NCBI GenBank assembly: GCA_018432235.1
Contig: JAHDLO010000007.1
Span: 1-64,000 of the forward strand
From: Clostridiaceae bacterium
GTDB taxonomy: Bacteria; Bacillota; Clostridia; Peptostreptococcales; Natronincolaceae
Reading direction: 5' to 3'
Length of the DNA stretch: 64,000 bases
Positions 46,016 to 55,313 of this stretch are shown in pieces. Made by a program: the position numbers and the translations under genes. Each line of letters starts with the position of its first letter. Position 1 is the first letter of the stretch. The notes beneath the pieces were generated by a model. It did not search any database. It was not told the origin of the DNA and saw nothing but the letters and a program-made list of their open reading frames with translations.

Positions 46016-47797
46016 ATGAATAATGAGCGCATGAAGTTGCCTAAATTTCTCAAAGAAGTGGATGCACTTTCAAAGAAATTAAGCCATGAAAATATGGAAA
46101 TGCTGATCCACGAGATAGCAAGAACGTGGCCTGAAAATAGAAGAAACAATTTGCTGCAATTAATGAGATCTTATGAAAATATATCAGAGAGCGAATCCTA
46201 CCAGAAGTGCATTGATGATGGAATATCTCAAATAATACTTAGCATAGAAAGCATTAAAGAGAGATTAACACAAATCAACTCCGCAGGTCGTCTTTTAGAA
46301 AGTGAATATAATGAAGAGTGGGATGACTGGAACAATAGTGATGTAGATGAGGTTCTCTTCACTGACCCAAAGGGAATTTTAAAGGATATTAATGAAGCAA
46401 TGGAATTAATTCATACCTGCGTTGATAGGGAGTTATATAAAGAGGGATATGAGCTTTCAGAAATTCTATCTGTATTGGAGGTTTCTTCGGAAGGGGATTA
46501 TTGCGATTATAATGGCTCCCCTTTATATATGTATGAGTTAGATCAGTATAATTTATTAGGGCATACGTATATTCCGTTTGTAAAGGAATGTTTATATCTT
46601 ACCTATATGGGAACCCAGCTTGAAGACAGAGCAGATGAAATATATTGCATGATGGGAAATTTTAGGTGTTATGATGTGAAGCTTGAGGATATCATGCAAT
46701 CTGGAAATAATGAACTACCACAGTTTGATGCCTTTCTACCGATGTGGATAGGATACCTTGGTGCACAAAAAAGTAAATCATCGAACAAATTATTAAGAGA
46801 AGCTCAATCCATGATTCAGGATGAAAGCTCTCTATTGGAAAATGCAAGAAAATATGTGACGGAGCATCCTTCCTTGTATCAGCAGTTTTTAGAGATAAAA
46901 CTAAATTCTGATGAAAGTGATAGCATGTTTCAAATTGGGATAGAAGCAATGGAGAAAATCCCATCTTCTTATCTAATCAGGAGCGAAATAGCACTTCTTA
47001 CAGCAGAGTATGCAGTAAAATTGAATGATCATGAGAAGATGGAAAAATGCTGGATTGAAGCATTTCGTTCTGAAACTACAGTAATTAACTATATGCGAAT
47101 AAGAATCTGCTCTAATAATTGGAAACACTGGGAACAGGAGCTTAAATTTATTATAGATCAGACTTATCAGAAAACGAAAAATCGAGAAAAAAGTCTTTCT
47201 TACGATATGAATGCCGAGAGGGAAAATTATCTTTATCAAGAGAGTTATTGTACTATGCTGTTTTTTGAAGAACAGTTTGAAAGGATGTATTCTGTGGGTA
47301 TGCATGAAAAGAATGCCCTTGGTTGGTCATCAACGTTTATGAAGCAGGGACTGGCATTTATGTTTTTGCTTCTGTTTCAAGGAGAAAAATTTCCGGAAGG
47401 TATGAAGGCAATGCAAAGCAGGGCAAAGTCTGTCTGCGAAATATCCGCTGATAAGTTTTATCGGGGAACGGAAATTAATTCTAAACTATCGGATAATGAA
47501 TTGTTTTCACAGCTTTTCAATTCATGGAAGAATGAAGTACAACTAACAATAGAAGAATCAAAGAAATGGTTAGGGAAAATTGAAAAATGGATTGCCGGCA
47601 GAGTGACTGGGATTATGGAAGGAAATCATAGAAACTATTATGGGGAGTGTGCTTCCTTTATCGCTGCATTTGGAGAAGTACAGGAGTCTCTTGGTATTCC
47701 TGATGCTAAGGCGCATATTATGGAGAAATATAGAAATGAGTATTCCAGACGAAGTGCATTCCGCAAGGAATTGGTGATATATGGAATGAAAAAATAG
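46016..47797 (+). CDS. Unrecognised 593-residue helical protein
   Basis: An intact, acidic, cytoplasmic protein with no signal peptide or membrane segment. It looks like alpha-helical repeats throughout (for example EIALLTAEYAVKLNDHEKMEKCWIEAF), possibly TPR-like. No catalytic motif is seen. ATG 46016 follows a duplicated ATGAATAATGA; the earlier ATG 46009 runs into a stop after four codons. Its intact length amid decayed genes suggests recent arrival or selection. Confidence 0.6.
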   Translation: MNNERMKLPKFLKEVDALSKKLSHENMEMLIHEIARTWPENRRNNLLQLMRSYENISESESYQKCIDDGISQIILSIESIKERLTQINSAGRLLESEYNEEWDDWNNSDVDEVLFTDPKGILKDINEAMELIHTCVDRELYKEGYELSEILSVLEVSSEGDYCDYNGSPLYMYELDQYNLLGHTYIPFVKECLYLTYMGTQLEDRADEIYCMMGNFRCYDVKLEDIMQSGNNELPQFDAFLPMWIGYLGAQKSKSSNKLLREAQSMIQDESSLLENARKYVTEHPSLYQQFLEIKLNSDESDSMFQIGIEAMEKIPSSYLIRSEIALLTAEYAVKLNDHEKMEKCWIEAFRSETTVINYMRIRICSNNWKHWEQELKFIIDQTYQKTKNREKSLSYDMNAERENYLYQESYCTMLFFEEQFERMYSVGMHEKNALGWSSTFMKQGLAFMFLLLFQGEKFPEGMKAMQSRAKSVCEISADKFYRGTEINSKLSDNELFSQLFNSWKNEVQLTIEESKKWLGKIEKWIAGRVTGIMEGNHRNYYGECASFIAAFGEVQESLGIPDAKAHIMEKYRNEYSRRSAFRKELVIYGMKK

Positions 47798-47900
47798 ATG
47801 AATCAATGATATTAAAAAACAGCGGATGGGATATGGGAGTAAACATACTCCATCGATACAAAAGGAGATTATATGAAACTATTTCAAAAGACAGCAGAAA

Positions 47901-48221
47901 AATTATACTGCTAGTGACGAAAAAATATATAAAGTGAAATTCTATGCATTACAGGCTGTCATTGCTGTTGGATTCAAGGTTGATGATCAAAGAGCTATAC
48001 AATTTCGTAAATGGATCATCACAATTGCAAAAGATTATACAATAAAAGGCTTTGTTATGGATGATGAACGGTTTAAACTCGGTCACAAATTGACGAATCA
48101 GTATTTTGAAGAACAGCTTGTCAGAATTCGTGAAATTCGTGAATCTGAGCGTATGTTCTATCAAAAAGTTACAGATAACAATGATATTGTAGATCCAGCT
48201 GGGAGCCTTTGTAGGATATAA
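47901..48221 (+). pseudogene. RhuM-family central fragment
   Basis: The frame reads NYTASDEKIYKVKFYALQ, AVIAVGFKVDDQRAIQFRKW, then KGFVMDDERFKLG and IREIRESERMFYQKV before an abrupt new end. This matches the middle of RhuM/virulence-protein-type genes, whose N-terminal DNA-binding part and C-terminal half are missing. The other end of such a gene appears at 63478. Probably a deletion remnant. Confidence 0.65.
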
Positions 48222-48239
48222 TAGGAAAGAGTTTTAAAG

Positions 48240-48929
48240 ATGCTGATAAACAAATTTGAATTTGAGAATAGAAGCAAGTGGAGGAAATTAAAATTTACTA
48301 TGAATGATGGATTGGATTCTAAAAAAGTATTATCAATTAAAGTATTTGCAATAACATTCTCTATTGCGATAGCCTTATCTTTGATAGTAGTAATATTTAA
48401 CTACATGAATAAAGTAAAAATAGATTCTATTTCGGTTACCCCTAATAAATTCTTTTGCCCTCTGGGAAAGGAAATAGATATACCTGTTGTTATCAAGTTA
48501 GAAAGCTTAAATGAAGTTTTTCATCAGGATTATGGTGTAGGGGATATGATGGTTAGTGCTTTTATTTCAGCCAAGCCAACACTTGATTTAGCAAATACAA
48601 TGTATGGAATCTTGCAGAATTCCGAGCGAAAAAATGAGGTAAAAAAGATAAAACAAATAGAGATTCCACAAAATGCCTGCCATATTGGCAGTATGGACAC
48701 TACACCAACATCTATAGATAAGAGCTTCGCTTCCGGTTTAGAATTCGATTTATTACATTCCGATATTCAGTTATATGCATGGAATACGGTATACAAGCTT
48801 AATTCAGGAAAGGAAGGGGCGGATATCCATCTTATTATGATTTTAGATGAGAAAATAATCTATGGAAAAATCCAGCAGTTAGGAAATACAAAAATGCGAA
48901 TGGATATTTTTTACGGATGTAGAAATTAA
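48240..48929 (+). CDS. Hypothetical single-pass membrane protein
   Basis: 229 residues, with a cytoplasmic N-terminus, one membrane segment at about residues 35-57 (VFAITFSIAIALSLIVVIF) and an extracytoplasmic beta-rich domain. Not recognised. Start codon uncertain: ATG 48240 lacks a strong ribosome site, and ATG 48300 is preceded by a weak one (GTGGAGG). It lies beside other unknown genes of the island. Confidence 0.5.
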   Translation: MLINKFEFENRSKWRKLKFTMNDGLDSKKVLSIKVFAITFSIAIALSLIVVIFNYMNKVKIDSISVTPNKFFCPLGKEIDIPVVIKLESLNEVFHQDYGVGDMMVSAFISAKPTLDLANTMYGILQNSERKNEVKKIKQIEIPQNACHIGSMDTTPTSIDKSFASGLEFDLLHSDIQLYAWNTVYKLNSGKEGADIHLIMILDEKIIYGKIQQLGNTKMRMDIFYGCRN

Positions 48930-49074
48930 ATTTGATGACATGCTACAGGAATTGAACATCCCCGCACCCCTGAACAATGGAAAAGATATTAGAAACTTGG
49001 CGTACAATATGATACAATATTTTTAACAATAAAAAGGTAAATATATTTCGTAATTAAAAATGTGAGGTTTGAAA

Positions 49075-49686
49075 ATGTACAAGAAACTACTAACGAATAA
49101 ATTTTTTTCGGACAATCCATATTTGGAGAACTCGGTTCAGCGTTTTATCTACAGCACTCTTTTATATGAAGGATTGGAAGACATAGCCGATGAAATAGTG
49201 ATAAAACAAGGGTTATTAAGTGATGAACGTCTTGATCATATCACTCATGAAAAGGAAATGATTCAGGCAGAAGAAAACTCTGAGATGATATTTCAGCTCT
49301 TGCGAAAAAAAACAGCGATGGCCAATCAAGGTGTATTGATTAAGAAAGCGCTGAAGTATGAAGAAGTCCTCCTTCCTATGGTGGTAGAAAAGCTGATGCG
49401 CAGTTGTCATGATATCTTTATCGAAAATTCAATAGATATTCTTGCTAAATGTAATAAAGACCATACTCCTGTGCTGAAAGAGAGATTTACACAAATACGA
49501 AGCCCTTATGCACAATCATTAATTTGTCTGGTTCTTGGCTTCAGAGGGGAAGAAGGTGTTATTCCCTGGATGCTGGACAGGTACTATGAAATGAAAAAGC
49601 TGTATCCTGATGAAACATATAGTCAGGGTCCGCTGCTTGCCTTGCACGAACTGAATTGTCGTTTCTATAAGAAAAAGAAGGCTTGA
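49075..49686 (+). CDS. HEAT-repeat-like hypothetical protein
   Basis: 203 residues, all-helical. Paired helices such as LIKKALKYEEVLLPMVVEKLM and VLKERFTQIRSPYAQSLICLVLGF resemble HEAT repeats, seen in scaffold and immunity proteins. ATG 49075 follows GTGAGG at seven bases; a TTG six bases upstream is less likely. No partner toxin is evident, so function is unknown. Confidence 0.55.
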   Translation: MYKKLLTNKFFSDNPYLENSVQRFIYSTLLYEGLEDIADEIVIKQGLLSDERLDHITHEKEMIQAEENSEMIFQLLRKKTAMANQGVLIKKALKYEEVLLPMVVEKLMRSCHDIFIENSIDILAKCNKDHTPVLKERFTQIRSPYAQSLICLVLGFRGEEGVIPWMLDRYYEMKKLYPDETYSQGPLLALHELNCRFYKKKKA

Positions 49687-50010
49687 ACCGTATTTAGCAT
49701 AAAGTAAAGCATAATGATCTGCGGTCACATGAGGGAAGAAACATCCATATGACTGAATAGTCAATTAACAATTCTTTATAGTTAAGATTAAGAAAAAAAT
49801 TCTGATGGAAGAATTCGCTTACTTCCTGAAAATTAGCGAAGTGTTTTCTAACGAAGATACCTCGCTTTTTTATGCCCTTTTTAGGGACTCACATCAAAAA
49901 CATCTACACATATAGTTAGTTGTAGATACTACTGATTGACATAATAGTCCAATTATACAATAATCAATTCATAACTATACACTAAATAGTAAAAAAGGAG
50001 ATAGTTTTGA
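49687..50010 (+). other. Intergenic region before the AbiE remnant
   Basis: It holds a weak AGCGA...TCGCTTTTTT terminator-like hairpin near 49838-49870, a GTAGATACTAC dyad near 49921, TTGACA near 49937 and AGGAG at 49996-50000. The dyads before the gene fit the self-repressed promoters of AbiE systems, but this is inference. Confidence 0.35.
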
Positions 50011-50610
50011 ATAAGTGAATATGATAAGTATAAAAAAATATTTGATAAGCACAATGGCATAATTAAGACTTCTGTATTTCAAGCAGCTGGATATCACCAT
50101 AAGTTTCTCAAGGAACTTGCGGATCAGGGAATTATTTCAAAAATAAAGCGTGGCTATTATGAGTGGCAAAATGATGGATTTGTTTCAGATGCAACCATCA
50201 TTTCAAGGCTGTTTCCTGATGCCGTGATTTACTTGTTATCAGCTCTATTTATATACGGATATATTGACCGTACCCCAAATGAATGGAGTTTAGCAGTTCC
50301 TAGAGGAAGTGCAAGACTAAGATTCGACATAGAATATCCTAAAATTAAGCCATATTATATTCATGAAAAGTACATGAGTATTGGTATGATTAAAGATATA
50401 TATGAGGGCCAAGAAATAAATATTTTTAATCGAGACAGAACCATCTGTGACTTAGTTAGGAATGTAAATAAAATAGAGAAAGAGATTGTTAATCAGGCTA
50501 TTAAAAACTATGTAAATGATCCTCAAAAAAATACTTCAAATCTATTGAAGTATGCAAAGAAAATGAGGCCAGAGGATAAAGTAAGAACAATGATTGGGAT
50601 GTGGCTGTGA
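50011..50610 (+). pseudogene. AbiEi-type antitoxin, start codon apparently lost
   Basis: The frame reads SEYDKYKKIFDKHNGIIKTS, AAGYHHKFLKELADQGIISKIKRG and continues through a ~200-codon AbiEi-like antitoxin (winged helix plus C-terminal domain with NRDRTICDLVRN). The first codon is ATA at 50011, ten bases after AGGAG and right behind an in-frame TGA; no ATG, GTG or TTG start is available before GTG 50224, which would remove the DNA-binding part. Probably an ATG-to-ATA mutation. The toxin gene overlaps its stop. Confidence 0.65.
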
Positions 50611-50985
50611 TGGATATTGCAAAATCAGTACTGCAGAAACTAAAGAATAAAGCAAAAAAATCAGGATTATCATTTCAACTGTTTTACAATTATTTTGCCA
50701 GGAGGAATTTTTAAGAAGGCTAAGTAATTCAGAATATCAAAATAACCTTATATTAAAAGGCGGGTTATTTCTCTACCTAATAACTAATTTTGAAGGTAGA
50801 CCAACAATGGAAAAAATTTGCCTAATGAAAATGAAGCGGTAGTCAAAATGATTCAGGGGATTTAAATACAAATACAGGAAATGAATTTATCATATTTGAA
50901 ATCAAGTCCATTAATTCTATCACAGAACACAAGAAATACCATGGTTCCAGAGTGAAAATGATTGGAATAATTGGCTTCTAGTTCA
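50610..50985 (+). pseudogene. AbiEii-type toxin remnant with frameshifts
   Basis: ATG 50610 overlaps the antitoxin stop. MDIAKSVLQKLKNKAKKSGL runs to a frameshift near 50690. FLRRLSNSEYQNNLILKGGL and TNFEGRPTM follow (the nucleotidyltransferase GG motif), then further shifts to FIIFEIKSINSITEHKKYHG. The C-terminal half is absent. AbiEii toxins are nucleotidyltransferases; this one cannot be functional. Confidence 0.65.
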
Positions 50986-51166
50986 GCCAATCTCTTAGAA
51001 GAAGGATCTTCTGGTTCTGTACTGGCTTTCACCCATCTACTAAAAGGGCAGGCTCTGATACTCCAAGAACCTTTGCTACAGCACTAATTGGTCTACCTTT
51101 TTCTACTACCATTTTTACAGCACTTGCTTTAAATTCATCATCGTACCTATTGTTATTACTTGACAT
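50981..51166 (-). mobile_element. IS3-family orfA remnant
   Basis: From ATG 51166 the minus strand encodes a helix-turn-helix transposase start (RYDDEFKASAVKMVVEKGRP, then AVAKVLGVSEPAL). A frameshift follows, then RWVKASTEPEDPSSKRLAE. No orfB or clear inverted repeats are seen, so it is a fragment. Confidence 0.65.
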
Positions 51167-51351
51167 TTTCAACACCCTTTCATGACTTTATTATATAGTC
51201 ACGATTCTGTGTCCGCCAAACTTGGTATGAGGCGTACCGGTATTTTCGGTTATGCTTAATTTTTTAGTTATAACAACATCACAACATTTTTTTTAGTACT
51301 CCTTTAATGCCTCCGTACTATCTGCAGTAATGCGATTGATTGCAATAAATA

Positions 51352-51715
51352 GCTGTACTACAAGAATCAGAGGTAGCTTTATCGAGAAGTTTGGAATAAA
51401 CGATTTGGAATAAACGATAAAGTAGTAAATAAATGGGAGGGGAAATTTAGAAAATCAAAATATCGCGATGGAACATATGGTTTAGATACCCCTGATGAAC
51501 CAGAACAATTTAAAGAAATACTTAATAATGAAGAAATAAGTAGAATAAAAGATCCAGAGCTTAGAAATATACGGTTTAAATATTGGAACATATTACACCA
51601 AACTTTTATAGATGAACAAAGCGTACCAGACAGTGCCCTAGGTAAAGAATTTGATAAAATTAAAGCAGCAGAGAAAAAAGAGCTTGATGATTATAGGAAA
51701 AGAAAAAATGGGTAA
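51352..51715 (+). pseudogene. Unknown gene fragment broken by a 14-bp tandem duplication
   Basis: An open stretch reads GSFIEKFGIN, then continues in another frame as NDKVVNKWEGKFRKSKYRDG to a stop at 51713. The two frames join perfectly if one copy of TTTGGAATAAACGA (51390-51403 and 51404-51417) is removed. No start codon is seen upstream and no family is recognised. Confidence 0.5.
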
Positions 51716-51800
51716 AAAGCTCTTTTAACGCTAATCCCATTGTTTTATTTTTTAAATCAAGTGTCTGAATAATTGAACGCATAAACTATCTGCTTATAAT

Positions 51801-52505
51801 CTATTGTTGTTCAGCAAATCTCAACCATGCAACTGTTCCGACGAAGCCTATTATTCCTGTTATTGCAAGTATCAAAATGCTAATAGGACTGAGAGTTCCA
51901 TTGGATATAAGTAGTCCCGGTATTGTCCACGGAAAGTAAGCGTAAAATCCTTCATCTCCAATGATACTTATGATAACTATGATGAGGAAAATGAAGCCCG
52001 TAGGCGCCAGATATCCTCTCGTGATGACGGCAAGAAATGAAGTAACTGTACTGACAATCGTAGAGAGTAGTGAAACTGCCATAAACACGAAAAAGTAATG
52101 GAGGATGAGTGCGGCCGTGCCGCCAGCAAGACCCATGTAAGCGCCAATGAGAAATACAACGATAAACATTAAAATGGCCATCAGAATATTCCACAGGAAA
52201 ATTAAAATGAATTTAGCTATCGCTATTCGGAGTTTTGAAACCGGCTTCACCAATAAATCGTTTATCGTTTTATCCATATACTCTTGCCCAAAACTCCAAC
52301 AGGCAGTAAAAGAAAATCCGAGCACTAAAAATGTAGTGAAGAATTCCAGGGTATCAGCAAAATACATATTCCAGTTTACATCCGCGGCGCTGAATTTAAA
52401 AAGGGCGACGACCGGCAGGATGGTAAGCGCGACAATTACAACCCAAAAAACGCTTGACTTATAAACTTTGCGAATTTCACAGTAAACTAAAGATAAAATA
52501 TTCAT
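51801..52505 (-). CDS. ABC-2 type transporter permease
   Basis: This 234-residue protein has six membrane segments (LSLVYCEIRKVYKSSVFWVVIVALTILPVV at the start). A KTINDLLVKPVSKLRIAIAKFILIF loop is typical of ABC-2 permeases. Its start overlaps the stop of the ATPase gene (ATGA), so they form one transporter. Substrate unknown; such pairs often export antibiotics or peptides. Confidence 0.82.
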   Translation of the reverse strand: MNILSLVYCEIRKVYKSSVFWVVIVALTILPVVALFKFSAADVNWNMYFADTLEFFTTFLVLGFSFTACWSFGQEYMDKTINDLLVKPVSKLRIAIAKFILIFLWNILMAILMFIVVFLIGAYMGLAGGTAALILHYFFVFMAVSLLSTIVSTVTSFLAVITRGYLAPTGFIFLIIVIISIIGDEGFYAYFPWTIPGLLISNGTLSPISILILAITGIIGFVGTVAWLRFAEQQ

Positions 52506-53455
52506 CAGTATGCCCCCCTTGTGCTTTGAATTGTTCTTAAAAAATAACCTTCCAAATCTTCAGCAACTATGTTTAGCTGTGTCGGTGGCTGACCTGAACA
52601 CACCAGTAATTCATTAAGTTTTTCAGGCTTTTCTGTGACATGGCCTTCTGAAAGGATAAGGTGTCCGTCTGCGTTTTCTTCAAAACAATACCCATGCTCC
52701 GAAAGTATGCGCTTAATAGCGATTTTATCGCGGCCACTGAGAACCAAGTGCTTTCTTAACGACTGTTCCAGATAAGCCGTATTGATTTCCTGCACCAGCT
52801 TTCCTTCATGGATTATGCCAATTCGGTCAGCCAATTTTGCAAGTTCCTCAAGAAGATGGCTGGAAAGAAAAACAGTCACACCGTAATTTTTGGACAAATC
52901 TAAAAGTGTATCTCTGATTTCCACAACTCCAGCAGGGTCAAGACCATTGATAGGTTCATCTAAAATCAAAATTTCAGGGTTATGGATCATAGCCTTTGCC
53001 AGTCCCAGACGCTGCCTGTTTCCCAGAGAAAGGTTCTTTGCTTTTTTGTTTTTATGAGCCTCCAGACCAAGTTTTCGTATAATACGAGTGATACATTGTC
53101 TGTCTGGAAGCATCTGCATACGGCGAGCAATGTCCAGATTTTCTTCCACGGTAAGCCCCGGATAATAGCTTGCTACCTCCAAAAATCCAACCTTTTTCCA
53201 TAGCCCGTAACTTCCGAAGCCAACCTTTTTCCCCAGCAAATAAACGTTGCCGGAGGTGGGCTTTAATAGCGACAGCATCATATGAATTGTAGTGGATTTC
53301 CCGGCTCCATTCAGTCCGACAAATCCGAATATCTCACCTCTGTTTACCTCCAATGAAACATTATTGACAGCACGATACTCGCCAAATTTCTTTGTGAGGC
53401 TATCCAGTTGTATCTCGGCGTTACTGCCGCTTTTTTGTTTTGAAAACACATTCAT
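52505..53455 (-). CDS. ABC-2 type transporter ATPase
   Basis: This 316-residue ATPase has Walker A GLNGAGKST, signature LSLGNRQRLGLAKA, Walker B ILILDEPINGLDP and the H-loop SSHLLEELAKLAD. The C-terminal half is of the BcrA/NatA type. ATG 53455 is chosen because AAAGGAGCG lies just upstream on the minus strand; the longer open frame upstream overlaps the exporter gene. It partners with the ABC-2 permease. Confidence 0.87.
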   Translation of the reverse strand: MNVFSKQKSGSNAEIQLDSLTKKFGEYRAVNNVSLEVNRGEIFGFVGLNGAGKSTTIHMMLSLLKPTSGNVYLLGKKVGFGSYGLWKKVGFLEVASYYPGLTVEENLDIARRMQMLPDRQCITRIIRKLGLEAHKNKKAKNLSLGNRQRLGLAKAMIHNPEILILDEPINGLDPAGVVEIRDTLLDLSKNYGVTVFLSSHLLEELAKLADRIGIIHEGKLVQEINTAYLEQSLRKHLVLSGRDKIAIKRILSEHGYCFEENADGHLILSEGHVTEKPEKLNELLVCSGQPPTQLNIVAEDLEGYFLRTIQSTRGAY

Positions 53456-53498
53456 AAGTTTCGCTCCTTTTTTATAGTGATTTACCCTTGGTGTCAAT

Positions 53499-55313
53499 TT
53501 ACGCACTTGCCTGCGCAAACTGACTGTTGTAAATATCCGCATAAACGCCGCCCATCGCCAGAAGCTCCTTGTGATTCCCCGTTTCCACAATATCACCGCG
53601 ATCCATGACCAAAATGCGGTCGGCGTCATATATGGTAGACAGCCGGTGCGCCACCACAAAACTTGTGCGGCCTTTAAGCAGCCGTTTCATCGCACTTTGG
53701 ATAATCAGTTCCGTGCGGCTGTCCACATTGGATGTGGCTTCATCCAGAATAAGAATCTCCGGGTTGGAAACAAAAGCTCTCGCAATTGTGATAAGCTGCC
53801 GCTGTCCCTGAGAAATATTATCGGCGTCCTCATTCAATATGGTACTGTAGCCGTCCGGGAGCTTCGTGATAAAATCGTCGGCGTAGGCGGCTTTTGCAGC
53901 AGTGTATATCTGTTCTTTCGTCGCATTTTCATTCCCATAGCGGATATTATCGTAAATCGTGCCGGAGAACAGCCATGCGTCCTGCAAGACCATTCCGATC
54001 CTTTGCCGCAACGCTTGACGGCCTGTATTACGGATGTCTATCCCGTCAATACGAATGCCTCCATCCTGTATCTCATAGAACCGCTCAAGCAGATTGATCA
54101 GTGTTGTCTTTCCCGCGCCAGTGTGTCCAACAATGGCGATCATTTGCCCTTCGGAAACCTCCATGCTGAAATCCTTCATCAACGGTTCATCCGTATAGCC
54201 GAATTTCATATGGTCAAAAACAACCTTTGCGGTATCTGCATCATTATTCGGAAACTCATTTTTGTACTCCACCATTTCTTCCGCGTCAAGCATATCAAAC
54301 ACGCGCTCAGCCGACGCAATAGCGGAAAGTATGTTGCCCCAAAGCTGCATAAATTTGGTGAACGGCAGAGAAAACTGCGTGGAATATTGAAGGAACGCCT
54401 GCATATCCCCTATGAGAATCGTGCCGGATATAACATGAACGGCCCCTATAACAGCGATTACGACATAAATGATGTTATACACAAATGCAATAAGGTGGAA
54501 CATTACGCCGCTGAAGAACTTTGATATCCAGCCGGTTTTATACATTTCCGCATTGATTTGAGCGAACTGCCGCGTCGCCGATTCTTCGCCGTTAAAGCTC
54601 TTTACAACCGAAATGCCTTGATAAGTTTCCTCAACCTGTCCATTCAGTTCACTCATAAATTTGAAATATGACTTAGTATTTTTTTTGATAACCGGCGTAA
54701 ATATCTTCATGAGTAAGAAGCCGCAAGGGATCATTACGCAAGTCACTAAGGCGAGCGTTAGGTTAATGGAAAACATAATCCATGAAATACCAGCGATGAG
54801 AACGACGCTCGAAATCAACTCGGTTAAGCTTTGCTGCAAATTTGTTACAATGTTTTCAATATCATTGACGGCCACCGACATGAGAGCGCCGTTGGTGTTT
54901 TTATCAAAGTAGGAAACCGGAACCTTATTCATTTTGGCCTTCAGTTCGTTTCGCAAGGCATATGTGATTTTTTGTGAAACGAGCACCATGAGCCGTTGTT
55001 GTAAAAAGGTTGCGATAAACACACTGCCGTACAGAGCGGCGACGATCAGCAGGATGGTTCCCAATCGATTAAAGTCGATACCGGTATTTTGCCGAACGCC
55101 GTCAAATATAACGGTTGTTGCGCTTCCTAACATTTTAGGACTGTATACCTGCATGACAGTACCCGCGACTGCGGTGATAATCGTAAACGCGATTAACAGG
55201 CTGCTTTTTTTCATATACCCTGCCAGCCGCTTTATGGTTGCCCACATATTTTGAGGCTTTTTTGCTGCCAGCGCCGTTTGGACGCCTACCGGCACTTTTT
55301 TATTTCCGCTCAT
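53499..55313 (-). CDS. Multidrug-type ABC exporter subunit (second of pair)
   Basis: A 604-residue exporter half-transporter with a membrane domain (residues ~30-320) and an ATPase with Walker A GHTGAGKT, signature ISQGQRQLITIARA and Walker B ILILDEATSNVD. It overlaps the gene upstream by 4 bp (ATGA), so the two form a heterodimer. The signature is LSGGQ-like but degenerate. By eye the DNA is richer in G+C than the surrounding genome, suggesting acquisition. Confidence 0.88.
   Translation of the reverse strand: MSGNKKVPVGVQTALAAKKPQNMWATIKRLAGYMKKSSLLIAFTIITAVAGTVMQVYSPKMLGSATTVIFDGVRQNTGIDFNRLGTILLIVAALYGSVFIATFLQQRLMVLVSQKITYALRNELKAKMNKVPVSYFDKNTNGALMSVAVNDIENIVTNLQQSLTELISSVVLIAGISWIMFSINLTLALVTCVMIPCGFLLMKIFTPVIKKNTKSYFKFMSELNGQVEETYQGISVVKSFNGEESATRQFAQINAEMYKTGWISKFFSGVMFHLIAFVYNIIYVVIAVIGAVHVISGTILIGDMQAFLQYSTQFSLPFTKFMQLWGNILSAIASAERVFDMLDAEEMVEYKNEFPNNDADTAKVVFDHMKFGYTDEPLMKDFSMEVSEGQMIAIVGHTGAGKTTLINLLERFYEIQDGGIRIDGIDIRNTGRQALRQRIGMVLQDAWLFSGTIYDNIRYGNENATKEQIYTAAKAAYADDFITKLPDGYSTILNEDADNISQGQRQLITIARAFVSNPEILILDEATSNVDSRTELIIQSAMKRLLKGRTSFVVAHRLSTIYDADRILVMDRGDIVETGNHKELLAMGGVYADIYNSQFAQASA

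Noticed and set aside
53571..54524. 317-codon open frame on the plus strand
   Set aside because: It lies wholly antisense within the ABC exporter gene, encodes no recognisable domain and has no ribosome site; a shadow of a G+C-richer gene.
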